Source of the DNA: Haematococcus lacustris
Taxonomy: Eukaryota > Chlorophyta > Chlorophyceae > Chlamydomonadales > Haematococcaceae
Direction: 5' to 3'
Assembly (NCBI GenBank): GCA_030144725.1
Contig: JASKMD010000020.1
Coordinates: 1,591,631-1,655,630 of the forward strand
Length of the DNA: 64,000 nt
Position 1 is the first letter of the stretch. Each line of letters opens with the position of its first letter. Below, in pieces: positions 9,864-20,333 of this stretch. The notes beneath the pieces were generated by a model. That model was not told the DNA's origin, made no database searches, and saw only the letters and a list, made by a program, of their open reading frames with translations. The translations under genes and the position numbers were made by a program.

Positions 9864-10724
9864 CTATCGTGTAGAGTTGGCATGACCTGCATGCACTAAT
9901 TGTAAGCTGATGATGCTGCCCAGATTGATGCTGCCCAGATCCTGCAGCTTGGCCAGAAGCGCCTGGTTGCTGGGGTCCTCAAAGACAGGCATGAGCATGG
10001 GGTGACGGCGCTGCCCTTTGCGTACAAGGCGCCGCTGCAGCTGGTTGTAGCATGTCTTGAAGTTTGGGTTGGCGAAGAACTTGCAGAAGTCCTTGAGCTG
10101 CCTCAGCATGACAGGGTGCTCGCAGTCAAGGGGCAAGGGAGGGCCAGTGGGTGCTGCAGGTGCAAGGGCTGCCAGGCGGGCGCTGCAGCGCCTAAGGGGG
10201 GGCTGCGTGACTGGCTCAAGTTCTGGCTCTGACTCCGAGTCAGACTGTGGCTCTGGCTCAGAGTCACAATCTGACTCGGAGTCAGAGTTAGTGTCACACT
10301 CCATGCTGGCAGGCTGGGCAGGGGCAGACTGGGCAGGGGCAGACTGGGCAGGGGCAGACTGGGGGTAGGAGGGGTAGGGGGGAGCATCAGGGGGTTGGGG
10401 GGGCTGCACGGCTGGAGGCTGAGGTGCGCTGGGGAAGCCCGGGGTAGGGTTGCCCACCAGGCACGTTAGAAAGATTCTGAGCACCAGCAACGACGCGATC
10501 ACGCGGAGCTGGGAGTGGATTTCAGCCCTCAGCCGGAGGTGCTCCCGCAGCTTGCGCCTCGTCTTCTTGCACCCGCGCAGCACCGCGCCCTCGGGGACCT
10601 TGATGACCTGCAGCCAAGCAAACTTGCCATTTTGACAGGCCAAGAAAAAGGCGGGGTCAACACAAACAGTGCGGGGGCACATAAGGCGGGGGCGCCACCT
10701 GACGTCTGCGCGTGGTCGAGCCAT
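9864..10724 (-). CDS. Hypothetical acidic/proline-rich protein
   Basis: A 286-residue open frame. The N-terminal part is basic (CKKTRRKLREHLRLR). It is followed by a short hydrophobic stretch (VIASLLVLRIFLTCLV), a Pro-rich segment with SAPAQ repeats, a Ser/Asp/Glu-rich acidic block (DSESDCDSEPEPQSDSESE) and a C-terminal part with NFKTCYNQLQRRLVRKGQRR. I do not recognise a family. The acidic block comes from an imperfect GACTC/GAGTC repeat near 10230-10300. The divergent repeat-like sequence at its 3' end and the tubulin fragment beside it suggest a mobile-element context. It may be one exon of a larger gene that includes 10725-10990. Confidence 0.35.
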   Translation of the reverse strand: MARPRADVRWRPRLMCPRTVCVDPAFFLACQNGKFAWLQVIKVPEGAVLRGCKKTRRKLREHLRLRAEIHSQLRVIASLLVLRIFLTCLVGNPTPGFPSAPQPPAVQPPQPPDAPPYPSYPQSAPAQSAPAQSAPAQPASMECDTNSDSESDCDSEPEPQSDSESEPELEPVTQPPLRRCSARLAALAPAAPTGPPLPLDCEHPVMLRQLKDFCKFFANPNFKTCYNQLQRRLVRKGQRRHPMLMPVFEDPSNQALLAKLQDLGSINLGSIISLQLVHAGHANSTR

Positions 10725-10950
10725 CCCGACGCTCCTGTCGTTGCTTGTCTTGAGGGGCCTTGAGGCGCTGCGAACAGGAGCGACGGGTTATCTCACGTAG
10801 CTCACAGTCGGCACCTTTCTGTTTCTTGTCGCTACCCTTCCGCTTCTTCTTAGCCATCACGCGATGCGCACTGCGACGGGCGGCGGCCTTTTCAAGCAAT
10901 TTGGGTTTCCCGGGAGATTCATGGAGGGATGTCAGCATGGACCACGTCGA
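10690..10950 (-). CDS. Hypothetical Lys/Arg-rich ORF (possible upstream exon)
   Basis: The minus frame from the ATG near 10940 reads MLTSLHESPGKPKLLEKAAAR and then continues through KKKRKGSDKKQKG, a nuclear-localisation-like basic block. It overlaps the start of the 9864-10724 frame in another phase, so the two could be spliced together. No family recognised and no proof of expression. Confidence 0.25.
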
Positions 10951-10990
10951 ACCAGCAGCGACGCCTTGACGGCCAGGACGGGGATTGTCA

Positions 10991-11559
10991 TGTCTTGTTG
11001 GCAACAATGTCTTGTTGGCAACAGCCAGACGGGGTCCATGAGTGTGTGCTTTCCACATGCACGCTGCAGCAGGAGCTGACTCTGAATAGTATGGGGATTG
11101 GGATGGGCAGGGCACAGGCTGGACGCCCGGACAGCACGGCGGTACCCTTGCACAGGTATGGTACTATTCTGCACACAACACATCTCCAACTGCAACTGTT
11201 GGCCAACAATTGTTAATGTGTGTGAGAGGCCGGGGGATCGACACCCGCAAGGGGCCAGAAATATTTGGCGTAATCGATCTCTCTTGAGGGCAGTGCCCGC
11301 CATCGTGCGGGGTGGGAGCTGGAGTGGAGTAGGCTAATTTCCTATGAAGCTCAGGAGGGTAGACACGTTTCCGAGCCGGGGCGTGTCGTGCTGTGAGAGC
11401 GCCCTTTAGGCATACGTCAGCCCGCGGGGGCCCCTCCCATGGTGTGAAAGACCAGAAGCGGCGCGCGGTTCCTTAGTGCACGCCCCCTGAAGCTTCGGGG
11501 GGAGTAGTCTTTCTTTCTTTTTTTTTCTTTTTTTTGTTAATGTGTGTGCCTGCTATGCT
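10991..11559. other. No gene recognised; T-rich tract
   Basis: Unique sequence. A short doublet (TGTCTTGTTGGCAACA, twice) lies at about 10990-11020, and a T/CTTT-rich run at 11507-11537. GGGGATCGACACCCGC near 11232 resembles a tRNA B-box but no tRNA fold was found. Confidence 0.4.
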
Positions 11560-11701
11560 TAGGGATCGTCCCATCTACGTAGATCTACGTAGATCTAACG
11601 TTAGATTAGATGGTTAGACTAGATCTAGCAAGCCAATCTAACGTTAGAATCGTCTAATCTAGTCTAACGTTAGATGGGTCGGGACGGTCCCTAGCTATGC
11701 T
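11552..11701. mobile_element. 134-bp hAT-type MITE with 8-bp target duplication
   Basis: The element spans 11560-11693. The ends TAGGGATCGTCCCATC and GATGGGTCGGGACGGTCCCTA form imperfect terminal inverted repeats beginning TAGGG. It is flanked by the identical 8-bp duplication GCTATGCT (11552-11559 and 11694-11701). The interior carries repeated TCTAACGTTAGA-type palindromes. TAGGG/CAGGG termini with 8-bp duplications are the signature of hAT non-autonomous elements. Confidence 0.85.
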
Positions 11702-12936
11702 ACACTGTGCCTGCAACGCTATGACATGATGGCTCAACATGGCGGTTCACATCTCAGCACACAAGCCGCCCTCCCCCCCCCTTCCCCATTTAATAGCCTT
11801 ACAGAGCTGCACAATCATTGAAGGTTGGGCACCTGCAACTGCTGTTGCTGGAGGAAGTCAAAGATTAGGGGCAGGCCTGGTTATCCTGCACGTGGCCTTG
11901 AGGCTGCATGTGTTGCGTAGCAGGCGATGACAAGATAACTGGATCAGGTGGGGGAGGAGTAGGTGCTGGCAGTCGTGTAAGTACATGCATTGATCAGCGT
12001 GAGCTGCCAGGCTGTGGTCCATGAAGGCATGGCCTACGTGGGGTGGCGATCATGCCACAGGCATGGCGATGACGGCACAGGTTTTGGTAGGTGTAATACG
12101 GAGCCTGGTGCATGACAACCTCGTGCAAGGCCTTATGTGGTGCCATGAGGAGCCAGCTCCCCATGCCCCTCCTCCTGCTCCTGTCCAAGACTCTGCCCAG
12201 CTGTAAATGATGGAGTAGATGGGCTGCAGTTGCATGAAGATTATCAACCCCATGTTGGGAACGCCTGACCCCAAGCCTAAGCCCCCTTGAGCATGCGGCT
12301 AAACCAGGAATCTCCTGGGACTAAGGAGGACTCCCAGCGCATTCGGGGAAGTGTGCAGCGCCTCCTGGTGATGTGTCCCTGGAAAGCTTGAGGCGGGGCC
12401 TGCCACTTGCAAGGAGTAGCTGGTGAAAAGCAAGCTGGTGAAAACTATCAACTGCTCAAAGCCAGGCAGCGGCTGCACCGGGCAGCATACTTCCGTCTGG
12501 ACATTGACGGCCTGGCCGCAACATGGGCCTGCAGTTGGTCAGGCTACAAGACGCCTTTCACGCCTTTCGACTGGCAGTCCTGACAACGAGCCCGGTGGTC
12601 ATTAGGAGGAAACGTGTCACCGGGATGGGGTCTGTGTTCAGCTTTTTGTAGTGCCCTGTGTACAGAAGTTGTCGAACCGGAGGAAGTAGCATTCACAGGA
12701 CATCACCATGCATGAGTAGTCTTGCGTGAGAAGGAGGGCTGGTGGGTTGCCTTTGATTGAAATTAACCACCATGGAGCTCGTTTCACATCGTTTTCGGAT
12801 AATTTTGTCCCACGATATATAGCCAGGTGGCAAACATTGACACCAAAGTCCAAGATTTAATTGCGTCCAAGTTTGGGAGCAGAGGCTGTTGACGGGCGGA
12901 GCTGGCACCAACAGATCCGCAGCTGGCGCTCCCGCT
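11702..12936. other. No gene recognised; contains a dispersed 35-bp motif
   Basis: No conserved protein seen. 12232-12262 carries, in reverse, the motif CCCAACATGGGGTTGATAAT plus CTTCATGCAA, which recurs at 8735-8770 and in the tubulin spacers. The stretch is otherwise unique. Confidence 0.4.
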
Positions 12937-15168
12937 ATGGCAGCCGCGGCCTCTGCGGGGTCGAACAAGGAACTCGACCCGCAGGAGGTTCGCAGCGTTC
13001 TCTACAGGTGGGCTTACAGGCCCCTAGTCATTCCATTGTTGGCCACCGAGCCGTGTCAGGCGTGTCTGGCGCGGCCACCCCTCAGCCGGAGACAGCGCCG
13101 GCCTCGGTAGCACTTGCCTTCTCCACATCACGCGTAACAGCGCCTGTCCAGGTCAAGTAGAAGTTTGCCATGTGGCATGCTGCTTAATGTCTTGGTTGCA
13201 CCTCCCTACCCAACTATATCCCTCAAATCCCCGTCCTATACTATAGTTCTTCTATCACTTGTTGCCTGCAGCCGTGCCAGCGTTGCCACATCCAGCACAC
13301 GCCAGAGGCCCCGCAAGCGCAACTCAACCCACACAGAACACAAGCTGCAGTATCACATGGATTCAGAGGACAAGCGCGTGAAGTCGCTGACTGAGGCCAT
13401 CCTGTACTCCCTGCTGCCATCTGCGTTGAACGTGATGCTGCCACACTGCGAGGACCCGCTGAAGGAGCTAGATGCAGAGCGCTGCAGGGTAAGCAAGGAA
13501 GTTTCTGGGCTGGAAGACGCGTCCACAGCATGGACATACCAGCAGCATTGAGCACGCGTATGTGTCACAAGAAATGGTCCAGTGGGAGATGCCCAGCATG
13601 GGGTGTGCTTGCACTGTCACATGGCTGCCTGGCTGGGGACAGCTGCAAGCTACACATATGGAAGCATGTGGTCAAGCAGGGCGTGGCACGCCTGAAGACT
13701 GATGTCAACACCCAGCCCCCTCACCCCCGCTCTCATGCATGTTGTGTCAGCAGGACATTGAGATCAAATTCGAACAGGTGCATGCCCTCCATGCCTGCAT
13801 GCAGGCAGTTGCCGCAGCTGCCCTGTCAGTGGCAGCGCTGATGAACGCGCCCCCAGGCTTCCTGGAGTTCCTGCTGTGCGTGCCCTGGCGCAAGCTGTCC
13901 CAGCTGCCCAAGTATGAGTACATTGTACTGGCTGCGCAAACCTTATCATCAGCAGCAGCAGCAGCAGCACATGCCTAAGGATCAAAGAGCTAGGGCCTGC
14001 CGGCCTGCCCGACTCTGAACATGCTCGCAAGCAGGCATGGTGCTTCACCATAGACCATGCTACCACACATAAGAAGCTACTGACCGCAGGCACTTATCTA
14101 CCCTTGTGTTTGGCTTGCCCCCAGTCACTGCCTCAGCAAGCAATTGTACGATGATCCTGTTCTTGCCCTACCCCTGCCCCTGCTCCTGCCCCTGCTTCTG
14201 TGGTTTGAACCCTGTTGAACCGTCGCACGCAGCATGTGTAGTTGCGCTGCAAGCCTGCTGGCTTGCCCTTCTTGCCCGCACCTTTGCTGGGCGACTGACA
14301 CCAGTAGCACGCTGGGCCGTTGCCCCTTTGCCCGGCGCAGGTCAGACTCCATTGACAAGCTGATCAGCAACCTGCGGGTGACGGAGGAGGAGCGGCGACG
14401 CCTGGTCAACACCAGGCTGCAGCCCTGCCTGCTGCGCACAGTGCTCGACTTCCTGTACAAAGCAGATCATGCTGACAGTGTCCCACCCTGCCTCCAGCTC
14501 AGCCCCACAGCCACAGCACCTGCCACAGAGGCAGCAGGGGCGGCTGGAAGGGCAAACACTGCAGGCGTGGTCAGCGGAGCAGCCACCTCCTCAGCAGCCG
14601 GCCTGGTGCAGCTCCCAGCGCTGGCTGCTGCTGTGGGGGAGGAGGCTGGTCAGGTGAGGCCAGGAGCCATAGGCCACATGGCAATGCAACACATGGAGTG
14701 CAGCAGTGCAACACATGGGGGGCATCGTTCCAGGGGCACCAGCCCGGAAGCTAATGGCACAGGCCAAGCCTCGGTTGCATGCCCCTGGTACCTCTACTCC
14801 CTCCACCTCCACCTTCAAACTGCACCTTTACCACCACCACCTCCACCTTTGTGTAAAAACAGCACCTCCACCTCCATTCCAAAGCCTGCACCTCCCACCA
14901 CCTCCACAGCCCGCTACCCGTCTTCTCACTCCTCCAGTTTTGCCCCCCACCCCCCTGCTGCTGGCCCCTGGCTGTAGGTCGCCCCTGGCTCCCCCTCCTC
15001 CCCCTCAAAGCCTGCAGTGACACTGGAAACGGTGGCAGCTCTGCTAGACGGGGCCACCCCCTTGCACTGCGCCGCCATCCGCGGCAACCCCGCCCAGCTG
15101 GAGCACTTGCTGTCCTGCGGAGCAGACCCCTCCCTGCGCACTGCTGCCGGGGAGCTGCCCCTGGAGCT
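12937..15168 (+). CDS. Ankyrin-repeat protein, 5' part, cut by assembly gap
   Basis: Putative exons: 12937-13007 (M-A4-S-A-G-S-N-K-E-L-D, uncertain start; an upstream ATG at 12889 is in frame), 13272-13488 (HKLQYHMDSEDKRVKSLTEA...ERCR, donor GTAAGC), 13751/13754 to about 13925 (IEIKFEQVHALHACMQAV...PWRKLSQLPKYEY), 14341-14653 (DSIDKLISNLRVTEEERRRL, then an Ala-rich stretch, donor GTGAGG) and 14978-15168. The last exon follows in phase and encodes GATPLHCAAIRGNPAQLEHL and CGADPSLRTAAGE, a clear ankyrin repeat, before the sequence turns into N at 15169. Ankyrin repeats mediate protein binding, and nothing indicates the partner. The internal splice between exons 3 and 4 is unresolved. The 3' end is lost in the gap. 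Confidence 0.6.
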
Positions 15169-15668
15169 NNNNNNNNNNNNNNNNNNNNNNNNNNNNNNNN
15201 NNNNNNNNNNNNNNNNNNNNNNNNNNNNNNNNNNNNNNNNNNNNNNNNNNNNNNNNNNNNNNNNNNNNNNNNNNNNNNNNNNNNNNNNNNNNNNNNNNNN
15301 NNNNNNNNNNNNNNNNNNNNNNNNNNNNNNNNNNNNNNNNNNNNNNNNNNNNNNNNNNNNNNNNNNNNNNNNNNNNNNNNNNNNNNNNNNNNNNNNNNNN
15401 NNNNNNNNNNNNNNNNNNNNNNNNNNNNNNNNNNNNNNNNNNNNNNNNNNNNNNNNNNNNNNNNNNNNNNNNNNNNNNNNNNNNNNNNNNNNNNNNNNNN
15501 NNNNNNNNNNNNNNNNNNNNNNNNNNNNNNNNNNNNNNNNNNNNNNNNNNNNNNNNNNNNNNNNNNNNNNNNNNNNNNNNNNNNNNNNNNNNNNNNNNNN
15601 NNNNNNNNNNNNNNNNNNNNNNNNNNNNNNNNNNNNNNNNNNNNNNNNNNNNNNNNNNNNNNNNNNNN
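15169..15668. other. Assembly gap, exactly 500 N
   Basis: A run of exactly 500 N, a placeholder length, so the true distance is unknown. Its right edge is the first base (C of CAGGG) of a hAT terminus and its left edge interrupts an ankyrin exon. The two sides need not be neighbours by the implied 500 bp. Confidence 0.99.
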
Positions 15669-15848
15669 CAGGGCTGTGACTATACGGGGTAAGTTACGGA
15701 TATACGGGTGGTAACCCGTACGTATGTATATCCGTAAGTAATACGGGTCAAATCCGGATCCAACCGCCACCCGTATGTGTGAAGCACCCAGTGACCTTCA
15801 AGCCCCGCAGCAGAATTAGTGCGTCGCGACGAGCGCACATCGACTGTC

Positions 15849-18800
15849 ATGGAGCTGGGGTCACCACGCGCCACTCAGCGTCTAAAGATGCAGACACTTT
15901 TGCGCCGGTCATCCATGGCCACTGCGGAGGATGTGCAGCAAATCCCCGGCGTCACTGGGCCACTCAGAAAGCGCAGCCGGACCGACCAGCCCAGCATCAG
16001 CACACCGGTCTGGTATCAGCGGCATTTTGGCGCAAATGGCGATGGTTGCGCTAGCGACAGACGCAAGTGCAAATTCTGTTCCTTTGCTGCCAAGGCCGCC
16101 CTTGGCAGCAACCCGAACCACCTCGGTGCCCATTTGCTAACAGCGGCCTGCTCGTACCTCATGAGTGCCGAGGCCATGGCTGACGCAGCCAACGTGCATA
16201 TCGTCCGTCAGCACCTGGAGGCTAGGCAGGGCGAGGCAGGCACAAGTCTGGAGGTGGACAACCACAATGTTGACCGCTTGCTGTTGGAGTGGCTGTTGCA
16301 TGATGGCATGCCCCTCACCATTGTGGAGTCAGGTGCCTTCCTAGAGTTTGTGAGGGCTCTCAAGCCTGACTGGACACCACCTTCTCGCTACTTGGTGAGA
16401 GACTGCCTTTTGTTGCTAACTACTGCGGCGGCGGCAGTTTCACGTGATTATCGGCCAGCTTGCATGCCTGCATGCATGACTGCCTGCTTGCCCACCTGCC
16501 TGACACAGCTGAGTCACCGCATGATGCTCGACGTGTACCAAGGCGTGATCACAGCTGTGGTGGAGAGGGTGGAGACCCAGCCATTCGTGGCCATGTCCGT
16601 GGACGGCTGGTCTAAGGACATGGGCTCTGCACACTGCCTAGCATGGTGTGCTGCCTGGTGGGGGCAAGCGTACCTAGTGGACTGCATCAACACAGAGGCC
16701 AACAGCGTGACGGCAGCCTACCTCTTGTCCAAGTTTGAAGAGACCATGACAAAGCACAACCTGGTGCGGCACAAGCAGTCTATTTTAACTTCATCATGAT
16801 CAGGTTGCTTGATGCTTCCATTGTATTGATGTGCACACGTATTAAAGTGTCATTGTATTGATGTTCCATTGTATTGATGTGCCATTGTATTGATGTGCCA
16901 TTGGATTGAGGCTGGCTTGATGCTTGATGTTCCATTGTATTGATGTGCAGGAGGGCAAGGTGTGCGCACTCGTGACAGACACCCCCAGCACTCACAAGGC
17001 GCTCTGGCGGCTTGTTGAAGAGAAGTACCCCAAAGTCCTGGGTGTGCCGTGCCAAATGCATGTGCAGGACCTCTACCTAAAAGGTGCCCTGCCCTGCCCT
17101 GCCCTGCCCTGCCCTGCCCTGCCCTGCCCCTGCCCCTGCCCCTGGTACAGCTAACTTATTGCTTGTTGCCTTACCCTCATGCAGACCTGCTCACCCTGGA
17201 GCTGGTGATTAAGCACTGTGAGGTCGTCCGTGACATCATCAAGTACTACACACTGTCCTCATGCCTGGCGCAGCAGCTGGAGGTGTTCCAGAACCTGCAC
17301 AACATCCGCAAGGGCTTGGAGCTCAGCGGTGGAGTTCGCATGCACAGCTGCTCATCCATGTTGAGCAGCCTGCAGGTCTGGCTCTTGAGTTTCAGCCAGT
17401 GCCTCTCACAGCGGGGTGGGGTGGCGGGTTGAAGCGCTAGCTTTGCTATTGCTGCTATTGCCGTTGGTGCTATAGCTGCTCCGGTGTGATAGTCCAGATG
17501 TACAAGAAGTGTAGAGCCATTGGTTGCCCTGTGCCTTGCAGGTGAACAAGCCAGCTTTGTGCTCTGCAGTCACAGATGCCAGCTTTCTGCGCCCGGGGCT
17601 GACAGCAGCGCAACAGCAGCGGGCGGGGAGCATCAGGGCAATTGTCCTCAGCCCAAACTTCTGGGCTGAGAATCAGGTCCTTGTTCACACCATGCGCCCC
17701 GTCGTCCATCTGCAGATCGACTTGCAGTCAGACAACGCTAACATTGCAGACGCGTACTATGGTGGGCGTGGTGTGCAACAGTGGTACCTGCAGCAGACCG
17801 GCTCAAGCGAAACAGTTCACTTGTCACCCATCAGCTCACCAGCTGATTGGGTCGCCACTGGCCCGCTGCGATCCCTGCATGCATGCCTAGCCACCCCCAC
17901 ATCCACCCCCCCCGAGCCCACCACCCCCTCCCAGCCAGGCGCCCAGCTTGGGCCTACGGCCTCCACCCCCTTCCAGCCCCCGCCTGGGCCTGCGGCCACC
18001 ACCCCCTCCCAGCCCGGCTCACAACCTGTCCCCGTGCCCTCTGTTGTGCTGTCAGGTCCTCCTGGTCCTTTGGCAGCTGCTTTGTCAGCCACCATGCCTC
18101 CCCAGGTGCTGGCACGGTTTTTGGCATACCTGGCCAATCAGCAAGCAATAGTGGATGGCAGCGGTGGCAGCAGCACCACAGGTGTGGTGGGCCAGCAGTC
18201 TGGTGGCAACAACCCCACAGGCCTGGCGGGCGAGCAGCCTGGTGGCAGCAGCACCACAACTGTGGTGGGCCAGCAGCCTGGTGGCAGCAGCACCACAGGC
18301 CTGGCGGGCCAGCAGCCTGGTGGCAGCAGCACCACAACTGTGGTGGGCCAGCAGCCTGGTGGCAGCAGCACCACAGGCCTGGCGGGCCAGCAGCCTGGTG
18401 GCAGCAGCACCACAACTGTGGTGGGCCAGCAGCCTGGTGGCAGCAGCACCACAGGCCTGGCGGGCCAGCAGCCTGGTGGCAGCAGCACCACAGGCCTAGC
18501 GGGCCAGCCGTCAAGCCGCAGTTTTGCCGTCACAGCCCTTCAGATGTACAACAAGCGCTTGCAGTACGGTGCCAGTGCCGCCCAATACTTGGCAGCACTG
18601 CTTGACCCTCGCTACAGGCGCCTATCGCAGCACGTCACACGGGAGCAGTGCAAGCTAGCTGAGCAGCTCCTCATCAAGCTGGCCACAGAGGATGGCAGCG
18701 AGGGTGACCGTCCGGCTGCTGAAGCACTCAGCCAGCTGGCAATTTGGCAACAGCCAGATGTGGTGTTGTTCTCACACACCAGCTTGTCAGCCGTGTACTT

Positions 18801-19283
18801 TGCCCCTCAGCTGACTTCGGACCCAGTCAGTTGGTGGCGGCAGCACGGAGACTTCGCACCCAAACTGCAGACCGTGGCTCAACGGGTGTTGTGCATCCCC
18901 GCCACAGCCGCTGCAAATGAGCGGGTCTTCAGTGCCTTCAGCCATGTGTGGAGTGACAAGCGCGCCAGCCTGATCTTGGGACGCATGTGGGTCATGGCCT
19001 ACATCTACTTCAATAAGTAAGCACCGGCCCTGGTAGATACACGTTGTTATTGCTGCCCTAGCCAATTCACTCCTGATGGTTGATGCATCACTGCTGCTAT
19101 TGCCGTGCTACAGTGCTACTGCTATTGCTATTGCTGTTGCGGCATGCTACATGTGCTGCATTGTTGTGTTATTGTTTCCTCAGGCGGGTGTTGGAGCGCA
19201 AGCCGAAGACCTTGTCAGATGCAGACTGGGAGGAGTACGAGAGGTGGATGCGCAAGACCCCACAGGACCAGGACCAAAACTAG
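15849..19283 (+). CDS. hAT transposase (element A), six exons, 899 aa
   Basis: Catalyses cut-and-paste transposition of its element. Exons 15849-16394, 16509-16763, 16951-17083, 17185-17375, 17542-19016 and 19184-19283 join in phase to 900 codons. A BED-type finger lies at residues 74-101 (CKFC, then H91 and H95, then C101). FLEFVRALKPDWTPPSRYL then leads into a DUF659-like core with VDGW (D214) and VTDTPSTH (about D277), the likely first two acidic residues of the RNase-H-like site. A 13-residue repeat tract (GQQPGGSSTT plus TVV or GLA) occupies about residues 581-697. The C-terminal hAT dimerisation domain has DPVSWWRQHGD and AANERVFSAF (E about 836). The start ATG is the first in frame after the 5' terminal region. 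The exon 2 donor is GTGCGG, which is less certain. The tail is rich in D/Q (KTPQDQDQN). The frame is intact and may be active. Confidence 0.88.
16815..16945. repeat. CATTGTATTGATGTGC minisatellite in hAT intron 2
   Basis: Several units of CCATTGTATTGATGT(G/T)C in the intron between exons 2 and 3. A mirrored copy lies at 22672-22802 in element B. Confidence 0.85.
17084..17144. repeat. (CCCTG)n array in hAT intron 3
   Basis: Short pentamer array directly after the exon 3 donor. A mirrored copy lies at 22473-22533. The same pentamer appears in the uL13m intron and at 40.2 kb. Confidence 0.9.
18160..18510 (+). repeat. 39-bp coding minisatellite inside hAT transposase exon 5
   Basis: About nine 39-bp units encode GQQPGGSSTT followed alternately by TVV and GLA. 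The alternation suggests that a 78-bp two-unit block was the amplifying unit. It is mirrored at 21107-21457 in element B. Confidence 0.9.
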
Positions 19284-19602
19284 GACAAGGATCAAGAGGT
19301 GAGCCAAGGTAGCATTGGTGAGCCAAAGAGGCATCCTATCACACCGTGCCATCTACCTGCTTGTGCCACTTACTACTTCATGTCGTGCAGGTGCTGGATG
19401 GCGGCTGGCTCAGCGCTGACGTCAATGGCGCACTACATGGGCGCCTACTTATGGCATGCATGACTTCATTGCAGCCCTGAGATAGGGAGGGGTTTGGGGG
19501 GTGAGCAGGCCCAGCAGTTCAACAACTGCTGTCACAGTGCAGACCTGCTTAGGCACATGGCTGAGAGACGCTGATGATGATGGCTGAAGGTTGTTGGCTG
19601 GG

Positions 19603-19607
19603 TGTAA
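19603..19607 (+). terminator. TGTAA polyadenylation signal, hAT transposase A
   Basis: TGTAA, the green-algal poly(A) signal, about 320 nt downstream of the transposase stop on the plus strand. Confidence 0.5.
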
Positions 19608-19748
19608 CATGCTGAGTACTACACACTCGGTAGTAGATAGGCACCACCTGCCCCTAACAGGCGGAAACTGGGGAAACAGGGTTGGCGGAAGCAAGGAAGG
19701 CGGGAGGGGAAAGGCGAAAAAGATGCCCCGCATGCCTGCATGGGCCCC

Positions 19749-19756
19749 CTTACGGC
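19749..19756. repeat. Target site duplication, left copy (element B insertion)
   Basis: CTTACGGC immediately left of element B, identical to 23949-23956 on the right. Eight bp is the hAT standard. Confidence 0.95.
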
Positions 19757-20009
19757 CAGGGCTGTGCGATACGGGGATACGGATTACGGATACGCTTACG
19801 TTACTTACCGTAATACGTGGTCACACCCGTAAGGTTCCGCCTAACCGATCCGTAAGTTCCGCCGTAAGGGGGCCCATGCAGGCATGCGGGGCATCTTTTT
19901 CGCCTTTCCCCTCCCGCCTTCCTTGCTTCCGCCAACCCTGTTTCCCCAGTTTCCGCCTGTTAGGGGCAGGTGGTGCCTATCTACTACCGAGTGTGTAGTA
20001 CTCAGCATG

Positions 20010-20014
20010 TTACA
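20010..20014 (-). terminator. TGTAA polyadenylation signal, hAT transposase B
   Basis: TTACA on plus, TGTAA in the sense of transposase B. Mirror image of 19603-19607. Confidence 0.5.
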
Positions 20015-20333
20015 CCCAGCCAACAACCTTCAGCCATCATCATCAGCGTCTCTCAGCCATGTGCCTAAGCAGGTCTGCACTGTGACAGCAGTTGTTGAAC
20101 TGCTGGGCCTGCTCACCCCCCAAACCCCTCCCTATCTCAGGGCTGCAATGAAGTCATGCATGCCATAAGTAGGCGCCCATGTAGTGCGCCATTGACGTCA
20201 GCGCTGAGCCAGCCGCCATCCAGCACCTGCACGACATGAAGTAGTAAGTGGCACAAGCAGGTAGATGGCACGGTGTGATAGGATGCCTCTTTGGCTCACC
20301 AATGCTACCTTGGCTCACCTCTTGATCCTTGTC

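Noticed and set aside
11225..11245. tRNA or SINE from a B-box-like GGGGATCGACACCCGC
   Set aside because: No A-box at the right distance and no cloverleaf could be drawn.
15819..15848. Transposase start at 15819 (GTG)
   Set aside because: Eukaryotic gene; the first in-frame ATG at 15849 is preferred.
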